Part shown: in pieces, positions 1-7,344 of the stretch
Layout: each line of letters starts with the position of its first letter
How positions within the stretch are numbered: position 1 is the stretch's first letter
Assembly (NCBI GenBank): GCA_029548025.1
Contig: JAKPOE010000007.1
Location: 1 to 8,984 of the forward strand
Length of the DNA stretch: 8,984 bases
From: Spirochaetota bacterium
GTDB lineage: Bacteria > Spirochaetota > UBA4802 > UB4802
Direction: 5' to 3'
The notes under the pieces: generated by a model
What the model was told of the DNA's origin: nothing
The model's database searches: none
What the model saw: the letters and a program-made list of their open reading frames with translations, nothing else
Position numbers and translations under genes: made by a program

Positions 1-1
1 T

Positions 2-2467
2 TTTGCAAAAGCAAAAGGGCTTTCGGTATTGTGTATCTATAAATCATCCGAAGGGTATACCGATGATAGTAACCCGTTAAAATGGTTTTTTGAAAAGGAT
101 ATTACCGCAAATGGTTTGCAGGTAAAATATTATGATTTTGATAAGGGCTTTTCATCGTTAAGTAATCTTGATGATATACGGGCGATAGTTACCTGGTATA
201 ATGGCGGTGTTGTGGCAAGTAAGGACATAGGTATAAACTATGCAAAGTTCATGATTGATGCAGCCAATAAAGGGATAAAAATTATCATTGTCAATTCCTA
301 CGGTGCATATGGCTATAAGGATGGCAACGAAACAAAATGGGATTTACTTCCCTATATACGCCCTCTTTTTACAAAGATAGGGATTTACTTCCAGGGATTC
401 TGGACCAACAATCCAAACAATATAAAGATCATATATAAAGACAGTGCAATGGTAGAAAAGGATGAAAAGCAGGATGTAACAAAATCATTGCACTATCAGC
501 AGATTATCCCATTGCGTGAAGATGTAAAGACATATTTACAGCTACAACGAACCGATGCACCGCCTCAAGCAGGGGATGGCAAATCAAGTATTATTGTTAT
601 ATCAAAGACGGGAGCATTTGCATTAGAAAACTACGTGGTTCGTGGGAGCAAAGTAATGCTCAATACATCACGGTTTATACATGAAGCACTCTTTTATGAT
701 GATGGCTATCTTAATGTGGGTGTGATAATTGGTGACATAGACAGATCAAATGTAGTAAACAATAATATACTCTATGCCTTTAAATATGCAAAGATTCGCT
801 GTGATGTGTATACAAAAGAAGAAATAAAAGGATTGGTGGCTAATGATTTAACTGAATATGAAGCGCTACTGGTGGCAACTAAAACTGCAGATGCTGTTCC
901 ATTAAAGTTATTGAAAGGTTATGTTGAAAATGGTGGAAAATGTATATTTTTAAATTATGTTGAACCAGATAATGAATTGAATACGTTTATAGGAATTAAA
1001 GAATATATAAAAAAAGAAGAATATTTTAAACAGGGTTTTACGTTACAACCCTCATTGTTTTTAAATGGAGTAAATGTACCCGGTGATGATATAGACTGTA
1101 ATGTTCGCAGGGCAGTTCTGGAAAGTGATGTCAAAGTTATTGGTACGGTTAATACATTATTTGATGCAGATAAATATCCTGTTGTATGGGAACGAACAAT
1201 TAAGAAAGGTAAGATATTGTACTGGAATACTAATTTGCTGGATAAATCTAAGTTGACCCGCGGGATGATTGTTCAGAGCATTTATAAAATTGCAGACGTG
1301 TTTGCAACAGGGATGATAAATGTTGGTTTAATTATGATCGACGATTTCCCTGCACCATGGTGGAATGTTGCATATAAGCCATACAGAATTAAATATTACA
1401 GTGACTTGTTACAAAACGAAAAGGATAAATTCAACCGCAAGAAGCTGGAAGAAATCATAGAAAAATTAAAGAAACTACCTGAAGAAACAGACACCCTTTT
1501 TATTTCTGATGTATGGTTTAAAGATATACTGGCATGGCAAAAGCAGTTTGGATTTGCTTATTCCAGTTTTTTAATTTTTAATTATAACCGTGATACAAAA
1601 GCAGATGAAACAGGCTTTGCAGTACGAGATTTCTATTTATCGCAGAATGGACTTAGTACTAAAATGGGAATAGCAGCTCTTGAAAATGGGTTTGAACTTG
1701 GCCTGCATGGGTACAACCATATGTCATTAACTCTTACAAAGGCAAAAGAGTATGACTCAGTACCGTGGCCGGATAAAAAAACAATGGTTCAGGCTCTCAC
1801 TGTAGCAAAAAATGAATGGATAGCACTGTATGGCGAAAGTGCTCTCCCTTTTAGCTATGTTGCACCGCATAATATAATTGATGCAACAGGATTGCAGGCG
1901 CTGGGAGAGGTTTTCCCCAGTATACGAGTTGTGTCGACGCTATATGTAGTAAAAAGTGGCGGAGTAGAACAAGAATTTGACTGGTCACCTGATAACAGGT
2001 TTTACCAGATACCACGTATTACATCAGGATATTATTTTCAGGATTTTGATAAATTTGCTTTGTACGATGCGTTCCAAAATTTTGGAATAATCAGCCATTT
2101 TATCCATCCTGATGATGTCTTTGACGAAATGCGTTCAAAATCTTATGAAGGGTGGCTTTGGCTGAAAAGCAACTTTGAAAAAGAATTTGGTTCATTAAAG
2201 CAAAACTACCCCTGGATACGATGGATGACTGTGAAAGATGCTTTCTATGAGTTTGTTGTATATAATTCTTCTACTGTTAATTTTAAAGTTAAGGGTAACA
2301 GTATTGAAATATACACTCCTGGCGGAGCAGGGCACAATTATTATATACGAGCACGTATCCCCAAACAGTATAAGCAGCTTATTAATTGTAACTTAGTGCA
2401 ATATACACCAGCAACTGGGGATATTGTTGTTAAAACAAATAAGTATAAGTCAGTAATAGCGTGGTAA
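2..2467 (+). CDS. DUF2194-like protein with divergent NodB-type deacetylase region (5' partial)
   Basis: The reading frame is open to the first bases of the window (FAKAKGLSVL precedes the TTG at 29), and that TTG opens inside a likely beta strand, so the true start lies upstream. Residue numbers count from that TTG. Residues 1-430 look like alternating alpha/beta, with a glutamine-amidotransferase-like stretch near 240-310 (EYEALLVATKTADAV, GGKCIFLNY). Residues 430-740 carry motifs like polysaccharide deacetylases of the NodB/CE4 type: IDDFPAPWW (D438, D439), LGLHGYNH (H560, H564), YVAPHN (610-615) and SHFIHPDD (689-696). The spacing HxxxH is not the classical H(S/T)xxH. The C-terminal 70 residues look like a small beta domain. 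I match the whole to DUF2194 from memory of its IDDFPAPW motif. The role would be envelope or exopolysaccharide modification, which is inference. Termination is TAA at 2465-2467, 18 nt before the mobile element. Confidence 0.72.
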   Translation, partial: FAKAKGLSVLCIYKSSEGYTDDSNPLKWFFEKDITANGLQVKYYDFDKGFSSLSNLDDIRAIVTWYNGGVVASKDIGINYAKFMIDAANKGIKIIIVNSYGAYGYKDGNETKWDLLPYIRPLFTKIGIYFQGFWTNNPNNIKIIYKDSAMVEKDEKQDVTKSLHYQQIIPLREDVKTYLQLQRTDAPPQAGDGKSSIIVISKTGAFALENYVVRGSKVMLNTSRFIHEALFYDDGYLNVGVIIGDIDRSNVVNNNILYAFKYAKIRCDVYTKEEIKGLVANDLTEYEALLVATKTADAVPLKLLKGYVENGGKCIFLNYVEPDNELNTFIGIKEYIKKEEYFKQGFTLQPSLFLNGVNVPGDDIDCNVRRAVLESDVKVIGTVNTLFDADKYPVVWERTIKKGKILYWNTNLLDKSKLTRGMIVQSIYKIADVFATGMINVGLIMIDDFPAPWWNVAYKPYRIKYYSDLLQNEKDKFNRKKLEEIIEKLKKLPEETDTLFISDVWFKDILAWQKQFGFAYSSFLIFNYNRDTKADETGFAVRDFYLSQNGLSTKMGIAALENGFELGLHGYNHMSLTLTKAKEYDSVPWPDKKTMVQALTVAKNEWIALYGESALPFSYVAPHNIIDATGLQALGEVFPSIRVVSTLYVVKSGGVEQEFDWSPDNRFYQIPRITSGYYFQDFDKFALYDAFQNFGIISHFIHPDDVFDEMRSKSYEGWLWLKSNFEKEFGSLKQNYPWIRWMTVKDAFYEFVVYNSSTVNFKVKGNSIEIYTPGGAGHNYYIRARIPKQYKQLINCNLVQYTPATGDIVVKTNKYKSVIAW

Positions 2468-2484
2468 TTACTAACTTAATAACA

Positions 2485-2499
2485 GCTCTGACCCCTTTT
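2485..2499. repeat. Left inverted repeat of the RAYT element
   Basis: GCTCTGACCCCTTTT is perfectly complementary to 3221-3235 and stops matching on both sides. It overlaps the transposase stop codon: TAA, read on the minus strand, lies at 2500-2498. Confidence 0.85.
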
Positions 2500-3097
2500 A
2501 CACCCACTCAAGTATCATGGAATACTTCTTCCTGTAATATTCCTCATACTGCATGAATCTTGCCACCCTCTCTGTAAACGTTTCCCCAAGATTAACAAAG
2601 TACTCATGATGGTCTATGGGTACTCCTACATCAGCTTCTTCCTGTAAATATGCTTTAATGCTGCTGTAGTGGTATTTTATAGGGTCAGAGCATAACCTCT
2701 TTCGTATGGGATTATATGCCAGATACCATAATAACCACAACAAATAGTGAAACCCATCCTTTGCAAACTGTATGATGCTATCCTTATACCGCTCATTCCA
2801 GAAAGGACCGGTTCTGCCGGTTATTTTATTATACAGTTCAGCAAACCGCGCCTTAATATACTGCATAATACGGGAAATGGGCGCACCATCCTCAAGGGTG
2901 TGAATAACTAAATGGATATGATTATCCATAACACAGAAGGCAATGAGCTTAAAATGATATTTTTGTTTTGCTCTGTTCAGTATTTCCACAAAACAGGCTT
3001 TGAAGTAGTCTTCCTGCAGGTGGTTTTTCCACTCAATACAGCGGGAAGTGATGTGGTACGTTAAACCTGGTAGCTGTACACGCAATTTCCGTGCCAT
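2498..3097 (-). CDS. REP-associated (RAYT) Y1/HUH tyrosine transposase
   Basis: This 199-aa protein is a single-strand DNA transposase of the IS200-like Y1 superfamily. The N-terminus (RKLRVQLPGLTYHITSRC) is the usual first strand, and the HUH motif is in MDNHIHLVI (H60, H62). The segment GRTGPFWNERYKDSII (94-109) matches the family's RTG.LwQ.RY block. WYLAYNPIRKRL (124-135) matches the RY...NPvRa block, making Y125 the best candidate nucleophile, about 63 residues after the HUH as in the family. Residues 136-150 (CSDPIKYHYSSIKAY) fit the V..P..y.wSSy.ay block. The length is typical, all key residues are present, and there is no frameshift. The start is well supported: GGAGGA (3109-3104) lies 6 nt upstream of ATG at 3097. 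It stands alone, convergent with the gene to its left. RAYTs are usually domesticated single-copy genes acting on REP sequences; whether this one is mobile or domesticated cannot be told here. Confidence 0.93.
   Translation of the reverse strand: MARKLRVQLPGLTYHITSRCIEWKNHLQEDYFKACFVEILNRAKQKYHFKLIAFCVMDNHIHLVIHTLEDGAPISRIMQYIKARFAELYNKITGRTGPFWNERYKDSIIQFAKDGFHYLLWLLWYLAYNPIRKRLCSDPIKYHYSSIKAYLQEEADVGVPIDHHEYFVNLGETFTERVARFMQYEEYYRKKYSMILEWV
2682..2694. repeat. Copy of the element-end motif inside the transposase gene
   Basis: GGGTCAGAGCATA here is identical over 13 bp to 3226-3238 at the right end, in the same orientation. On the coding strand it encodes the C-S-D-P part of the conserved C-terminal block. 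Confidence 0.7.
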
Positions 3098-3220
3098 AGG
3101 TATTCCTCCGTGTATGTAGTAATATTTACATTACGCTTTTACTCTATACAACGCGTGAAGTTTAAAAAATTAAAAAGATTTAGAAAAAATTTTGTGCTTT
3201 TTGATAAAAAAATTGAAAAA

Positions 3221-3235
3221 AAAAGGGGTCAGAGC
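3221..3235. repeat. Right inverted repeat of the RAYT element
   Basis: AAAAGGGGTCAGAGC is the perfect reverse complement of the left repeat at 2485-2499. It follows an A-rich, gene-free leader (3110-3220) upstream of the transposase start. Confidence 0.85.
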
Positions 3236-3260
3236 ATAGTAATTTTTAAAAAAAATAATC

Positions 3261-3296
3261 ACGCAGAGAATGCGGAGTATGCAGAGGAAAAGGAGA
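3261..3296. repeat. Degenerate 9-bp tandem repeats (ACGCAGAGA type)
   Basis: Four 9-bp units follow each other: ACGCAGAGA, ATGCGGAGT, ATGCAGAGG, AAAAGGAGA. They read in frame as HAE/NAE/YAE/EKE-like triplets, but there is no gene here. Short degenerate repeats of this CGCAGAG kind are, to my recollection, common in intergenic DNA of environmental bacteria. They sit in the tail between the right inverted repeat and the last core copy. Confidence 0.6.
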
Positions 3297-3301
3297 AAAT
3301 C

Positions 3302-3311
3302 GGGTCAGAGC
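3302..3311. repeat. Outer copy of the GGGTCAGAGC core
   Basis: This 10-bp core is identical to 3226-3235 and 2682-2691 and complementary to 2485-2494. It covers the stop codon of the sensor kinase gene (TGA on the minus strand at 3307-3305). With the next two bases it reads GGGTCAGAGCCC, a minor hairpin with only 3 bp of stem, too weak to call a terminator. Confidence 0.75.
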
Positions 3312-6300
3312 CCTAAATCTTTTTGAAAAGCAATAATAGTTATGTCGTCATTGATAAATGTGTTAGATCTATTAGAAACTCCTTCCATAAGCGATGTACA
3401 CAGATTTTCTAATGACTCGATAGTATTATGACCTTCAATTATTTCTTTTAGCTTATCATACTCATTTTTTGAAGAATCTTGGAAGTTTTTATTTTGAGCA
3501 TAAATGAATTCAGGCAGCCCATCAGTATAAAGAAGCACTGTATCTTTCTTTTTAAAAGGGATTGTTGTAGGCTGATATTGATAATTGGAAGAAAGCCCAA
3601 TGATTGGTCCATGGGGTTTAATAAAGTTAACTTTACCATCTGAGATAACGCATGCAGGAGGATGACCTGCTGAAACTAATGAAAGTTTGCCTTCATTCAG
3701 ATGAATATCAGCAATAAGGCATGTAAAAACTATTCCGTAATCCTTGAATAATTGAATGAATCGCTGGTTTAAAAACTTGAGCAAATCCTGAGATGCATGC
3801 ATTGTTTCCTTAACAGAGGAATACTCTGAAAGAATTTTTATAGTATTGAGTGAAGCAGTAATCCCGTGACCTGTGGCATCAGCTATAAATATCCTGATGA
3901 TATCTGGAGTGAGTTGAATAATATCATACACATCACCGCTGAGTCCTGCTAATGGATGATACAAAAAATGAAAATTGAGCCCTGGTATATGTGCAGGGCA
4001 TGCCATGAGACGTTTCTGGAAAACTTTGGCAACTTCCATGTCTTCTTTGATTACTCGCTCCCATGCAAGTATCTGTGTTGCCATCTGCTTTAACTCAATA
4101 CTTCTTTGATAAAGACCTCTGTTAAATTCGACCTCTTTATTTAATTCATGCATAATTGAACGCTCAAGCTCCAGCATCTGTTTAATTGCTAATTGATTCT
4201 CAATCCTGATGAGTAACTCACTACGGGTAAATGGTTTTGTGATATAATCGTTGGCACCGGTAACAAAACCCCTAACCATATCTGATGCACTGTCACGCGC
4301 AGTAACTATAATAATGGGGATGTTTACAAATTTTTCTGACTGGCGTAATTTCTGACATACCTCATACCCGCTCATTTCTGGAAGCATTAGATCTAGAAGT
4401 ACAAGATCAATGTTGTGTTTTTCCATAAGTTCAAGAGCTGTTGGTCCATCCTGGGCCAGTATTAGTTCATATCCTGCTATTGCACAGAAACCCTCAATTA
4501 CTTTGCGGTTAACCTCATCGTCATCAACAACCAGGATTTTAGCTTTTTTATAAAATGGAATTTTTGCAAGTTCTTCATCCTGTTCAACAGATGAAGGAGA
4601 AATTTCATAAGGAAGCACAAGGCTATCATTTTTTACTTCAATTTGCTTGGTTTTCGTTATACCACGGGTTTTAGGCTGTTTTGGGAGTCTAACAATAAAA
4701 TATGTCCCTTTACCTTTTTCGCTTTCAACATGAATGGACCCATCATGAAGTTCCACTAAATATTTTGTTATTGGAAGTCCAAGTCCTGTACCTCCGTAAT
4801 GACGGTTGTCCGGGCTTTCTGCCTGTATAAATGGATTCCAAATCCTTTCTCTATCGCTATCGTCGATACCCGGGCCTTCATCACTCACCGTAATTGTTAC
4901 ATCCTCTTTAGATGATTCTACATTTACGGTAATAGTGCCTTTATCTGAAAATTTAATTGCATTTCCCACAAGATTAATTATTATCTGTCTAAGGCGGTTA
5001 CGATCAGCAACTATCGCACAGGGTCCAGAAGATTTTAATGTAAGCGATAGTCCCTTTTTATTAGCTTCAGGAGTTAAAAGTGATACAATTGTTGCTGCAA
5101 CCTGATCAACCAAGATATGCTCAAGGAATAGATCCACCTTTCCTGCACGAAGCTTACTGAAGTCAAGGATGTCAATTACCATTTTGTTGAGGTGTGATGC
5201 CTCATCCCGTATCAGAGCCAGATTTTGTATTTGTTTTTCGGTCACTGGCCCGGATGAACCATCCATAATTGTTTCAACAATTCCCATTATTCCATGAAGC
5301 GGAGTTTTCAGTTCGTGGCTGGTGGTAGCAAGAAAGTCATCTTTCATTTTATCAAGGACAAGAAGTTTTGAATGCGCTTTTTCAAGTTCGGAAAATACCT
5401 GTGCATACCGTGAAGCAAGCACGAAGGCAAAAACAAAAATCATTGCCATAAATGGTTCTATAGATGAAGGAGTAAAATCAATTATATGAAGCCATGTTAA
5501 AACAGATGCAAAGATGAATAAATATGCTACAATAATCCCTGCCAATATTTTAAGAGCATGAGGCCTTTTAATCTTAATCGCATACAAGCATAATATTGTT
5601 GTATAGAGCATATAAATAAGACATGTCAGCAGAAAAATCCTGAATAGATACATTCGGTACGTTACAACCAGCCCGGTAAGAATTATTTCTATGGTACAAT
5701 AAATTAGGAAAAATACCAATGCAGCAATAAGCAATTTCGAGAATATGTTATGTCGTAACGATAAAAAGGAATGTATGAATAAGATTGCAAAGATAACAAT
5801 GCTTACCGAACCGCAATATGCTAATATAAGATAGGCTATTCTATTATCAATTATCCAGAAAATAATACCAATATAACCGGTCGTCCATAATGCAAATGAA
5901 AAAGCCATTCCGGCAAAGTAAAGATAAAATCGTTCTTTGTTTCTGTAATAAAAAAGAAGAATAAAATATAACGATAGGAATAAATTAATCCCAATTAAAA
6001 GCCCGTAGAATAAATTATTTTGAACAAATACTTTTGATATTTTTGGAAATGTCCCAATTTTTATCATCCCCTCGAAACCGGAATTATAATCAAATGAGCT
6101 TATCCGTATTGCAATTACATTATTTTCCTTTGTCACTAAATTATGTGGGAAAATTATAATATCGGGCTTCCCAAGGTTTGGTATGGATATTCCCTTAATG
6201 AAGGGACGTGTTTCTTTAACCAATACACCATTTAAATAAAACTGAGCTCCACGATAGTGTATTGGAACTAATAAAGCAAAGTCACCCTTATAGTTATTGC

Positions 6301-6598
6301 TATTGCAAAGGTCACAGTTAAAAACAATCCTGTACCAAATATTTCCGGTATAATTACGGAATTCTTTTTGGGTATGCCAGGGTTGGTTGATAGCATGAAT
6401 ATCCCATGATGAATGGTCATAATTTTTTTCTTTGTATTGTTCCCGATCCTCGGCCCTAAAATACCAATATTTAGGTAATGACATTATCTCTTCTGAAAGT
6501 GAAAAGACATAATTGTTATTGCCATCTAAAGATAATGCTACAGTACTGAATAGTAAAAGCGATGATATGATGAATATAATCAATTTGATAAAATTCAT
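3305..6598 (-). CDS. 7TMR-DISM hybrid histidine kinase with receiver and SpoIIE/PP2C phosphatase domains
   Basis: This 1097-aa inner-membrane signalling protein reads, in order: signal peptide (1-24); a jelly-roll, galactose-binding-like outer domain (about 30-185; WYFRAEDRE, NIWYRIVF, FYLNGVLV); seven membrane segments (about 192-398); a short coiled coil; HisKA with phospho-acceptor H428 in SHELKTPLHG; an ATPase domain with N-box N546, DEGPGI (D573) and GGTGLGLPI (602-610); a receiver domain (686-800) with acidic pair D692/D693, phospho-acceptor D736, T766 and K788; a coiled coil (about 797-860); and a SpoIIE-type PP2C domain (880-1092) with metal ligands D889, D907, D1026 and D1084/D1085. 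Every catalytic motif I looked for is present. By family knowledge, phospho-relay to the receiver would switch the serine phosphatase, whose target is unknown. ATG at 6598 is 7 nt after the upstream gene's stop, with only a weak GGA ribosome site, which suggests translational coupling. Its final GL-stop codons fall in a mobile-element repeat. Confidence 0.93.
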   Translation of the reverse strand: MNFIKLIIFIISSLLLFSTVALSLDGNNNYVFSLSEEIMSLPKYWYFRAEDREQYKEKNYDHSSWDIHAINQPWHTQKEFRNYTGNIWYRIVFNCDLCNSNNYKGDFALLVPIHYRGAQFYLNGVLVKETRPFIKGISIPNLGKPDIIIFPHNLVTKENNVIAIRISSFDYNSGFEGMIKIGTFPKISKVFVQNNLFYGLLIGINLFLSLYFILLFYYRNKERFYLYFAGMAFSFALWTTGYIGIIFWIIDNRIAYLILAYCGSVSIVIFAILFIHSFLSLRHNIFSKLLIAALVFFLIYCTIEIILTGLVVTYRMYLFRIFLLTCLIYMLYTTILCLYAIKIKRPHALKILAGIIVAYLFIFASVLTWLHIIDFTPSSIEPFMAMIFVFAFVLASRYAQVFSELEKAHSKLLVLDKMKDDFLATTSHELKTPLHGIMGIVETIMDGSSGPVTEKQIQNLALIRDEASHLNKMVIDILDFSKLRAGKVDLFLEHILVDQVAATIVSLLTPEANKKGLSLTLKSSGPCAIVADRNRLRQIIINLVGNAIKFSDKGTITVNVESSKEDVTITVSDEGPGIDDSDRERIWNPFIQAESPDNRHYGGTGLGLPITKYLVELHDGSIHVESEKGKGTYFIVRLPKQPKTRGITKTKQIEVKNDSLVLPYEISPSSVEQDEELAKIPFYKKAKILVVDDDEVNRKVIEGFCAIAGYELILAQDGPTALELMEKHNIDLVLLDLMLPEMSGYEVCQKLRQSEKFVNIPIIIVTARDSASDMVRGFVTGANDYITKPFTRSELLIRIENQLAIKQMLELERSIMHELNKEVEFNRGLYQRSIELKQMATQILAWERVIKEDMEVAKVFQKRLMACPAHIPGLNFHFLYHPLAGLSGDVYDIIQLTPDIIRIFIADATGHGITASLNTIKILSEYSSVKETMHASQDLLKFLNQRFIQLFKDYGIVFTCLIADIHLNEGKLSLVSAGHPPACVISDGKVNFIKPHGPIIGLSSNYQYQPTTIPFKKKDTVLLYTDGLPEFIYAQNKNFQDSSKNEYDKLKEIIEGHNTIESLENLCTSLMEGVSNRSNTFINDDITIIAFQKDLGL

Positions 6599-6605
6599 TC
6601 CAGCA

Positions 6606-6821
6606 TTAATAATCCTTAAGATTTGTGTCTACTGAATTGATAATTGTCTGCCTATTGTTTATAAGGGTTTTACAGTCATCAATTGATACGCCGGTGTAAT
6701 CATTGGAATCAAAGAATTTTTTTAATTCCTGGGCATCCCCTTGCTTAAGTACTTTAATAAATTTTTCCCCCATTTCACGGTTTCCAGCTTCTTTTGCAAC
6801 AAAATCAATGAAATCTGCCAT
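6606..6821 (-). CDS. Small helical protein coupled to the sensor kinase (71 aa)
   Basis: I do not recognise a firm family. The protein MADFIDFVAKEAG... is acidic to neutral and predicted helical throughout. It has no signal peptide, membrane segment, cysteine pair or double-glycine cleavage site. The layout (FIDFVAKEA, an aliphatic helix EKFIKVLKQ, then ELKKFFDSNDYTGVSIDDC) is faintly like Nif11-type domains; this is a weak resemblance by eye. The start is ATG at 6821, because GGAGGT at 6831-6826 is correctly spaced for it; the TTG at 6833 overlaps that ribosome site and is rejected. Its TAA stop (6608-6606) is 7 nt from the kinase ATG, so the two genes form a tight operon with this one first. 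A regulator, partner or substrate of the kinase/phosphatase is a reasonable inference. Confidence 0.75.
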   Translation of the reverse strand: MADFIDFVAKEAGNREMGEKFIKVLKQGDAQELKKFFDSNDYTGVSIDDCKTLINNRQTIINSVDTNLKDY

Positions 6822-6825
6822 ACTT

Positions 6826-6831
6826 ACCTCC
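6826..6831 (-). promoter_or_regulatory. Ribosome binding site GGAGGT of the 71-aa gene
   Basis: GGAGGT on the minus strand, followed by AAGT and then ATG. It fixes the start at 6821 and rules out the overlapping upstream TTG. Confidence 0.75.
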
Positions 6832-6853
6832 AAAAATATATCTATAATTACAC

Positions 6854-6883
6854 ATATAATGAATACTATGAATAATATTTCAA
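6854..6883 (-). promoter_or_regulatory. Possible promoter of the small protein/kinase operon
   Basis: On the minus strand TTGAAA (6883-6878) is followed after 17-18 nt by a TA-rich hexamer (ATTATA or TTATAT around 6860-6854). The -35 is good and the -10 poor, and the whole stretch is AT-rich, so chance matches are likely. It is the only upstream region available to the operon. Confidence 0.25.
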
Positions 6884-6998
6884 CATATTTTTGTAGTGTC
6901 TGAATAAATTGAAAATAATGAAATTGATATATGACCCCCCTGCAAAAAGGGTAAGAGTATTACTAATAAAATTTTATGGATGAAATCATATAAATTAA

Positions 6999-7027
6999 TT
7001 TACAGGATGTCAACAATATAGTATAGG
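6999..7027 (+). promoter_or_regulatory. Candidate promoter of the truncated transposase
   Basis: TTTACA (6999-7004) and TATAGG (7022-7027) are spaced 17 nt apart, 5/6 and 4/6 matches to sigma-70 hexamers. They lie about 30 nt before the GTG at 7057, which has its own AAGGAG ribosome site at 7043-7048, 8 nt away. The rest of the gap between 6834 and 6998 shows only AT-rich sequence and a GACCCCCCTGCAAAAAGGGT stretch (6933-6952) that may be an old IS end. Confidence 0.4.
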
Positions 7028-7056
7028 GGCACAAAATTTTTTAAGGAGAAATAGTT

Positions 7057-7344
7057 GTGTTTAGAGAAAACAGAACACATGAAATGCCAGAACTATTTTC
7101 TGAGAAGAATATGATGCCTGATACTTTAAAGAAGAGATATGAGAAAAGCTGGGCAAAAGGGTTTTACGAAGATGTATTTTGCAGGATTGACGAGACACTA
7201 TTTTCAGTATTGTATTCAGACAAGGTATCACGTCCCAATCTGCCAGTAAATATATATGTATCGCTTGAGATATTGAAGGAATTATTTGGTCTGAGTGACG
7301 AGAAGTTTTTAGGCAGGTTTTATTTTGAACATTTGAATGCTTGA
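7057..7344 (+). pseudogene. Truncated IS1182-like transposase (N-terminal 95 aa, DUF772 region)
   Basis: The start is GTG with a good ribosome site. The 95 residues match, from memory, the beginning of IS1182-family DDE transposases: MFREN..H, the SWAKGFYEDVFCRIDE block (31-46), VLYSDKVSRPNLPVN (51-65), then SLEILKELFGLSDEKF, the DUF772 core. Family members continue with F(D/E)...YALG and reach roughly 450-550 aa. Here the frame stops at TGA (7342-7344) and the catalytic DDE domain is absent, so it is a dead remnant. The retained promoter, ribosome site and an uninterrupted N-terminal domain mean a short DNA-binding-type peptide could still be made, but no function should be assumed. It marks the left part of a decayed transposon region next to the tyrosine recombinase. 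Confidence 0.8.

Larger units (their letters stand above)
2485..3235. mobile_element. RAYT-type (IS200-like) element bounded by 15-bp inverted repeats
   Basis: GCTCTGACCCCTTTT at 2485-2499 is the exact reverse complement of AAAAGGGGTCAGAGC at 3221-3235, and the two enclose a single Y1/HUH transposase gene. The 751-bp unit lies between the 3' ends of two unrelated, convergent genes, the expected place for such an element. A further 76 bp ending in a third edge copy of the core (3302-3311) may also belong to it, which would make the whole unit 2485-3311. HUH transposases recognise hairpins or palindromes rather than classical DDE-type terminal repeats, so these ends may be REP-like substrates and not cut sites. 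The exact boundaries need an empty-site comparison. Confidence 0.65.

Noticed and set aside
2468..2497. Intrinsic terminator between the convergent deacetylase-like and transposase genes
   Set aside because: I see no GC-rich hairpin followed by a T run; only the element's inverted repeat is there.
3110..3316. 68-aa plus-strand ORF between the transposase and the kinase
   Set aside because: It translates A-rich leader and the 9-bp repeats (HAENAEYAEEKE), has no clear ribosome site and overlaps the kinase end. It is low-complexity by-product sequence.
3448..3639. 63-aa minus-strand ORF within the phosphatase domain
   Set aside because: It is a different frame of the kinase gene with no independent start signals. 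The kinase frame contains the conserved LLYTDG motif there.
4806..5105. 99-aa plus-strand ORF opposite the kinase gene
   Set aside because: It lies antisense to the ATPase domain, whose motifs are intact on the other strand.
6703..6903. 66-aa plus-strand ORF across the small gene
   Set aside because: It is antisense to the 71-aa gene, which has a strong ribosome site and coupling to the kinase. The ORF has no start signals of its own.
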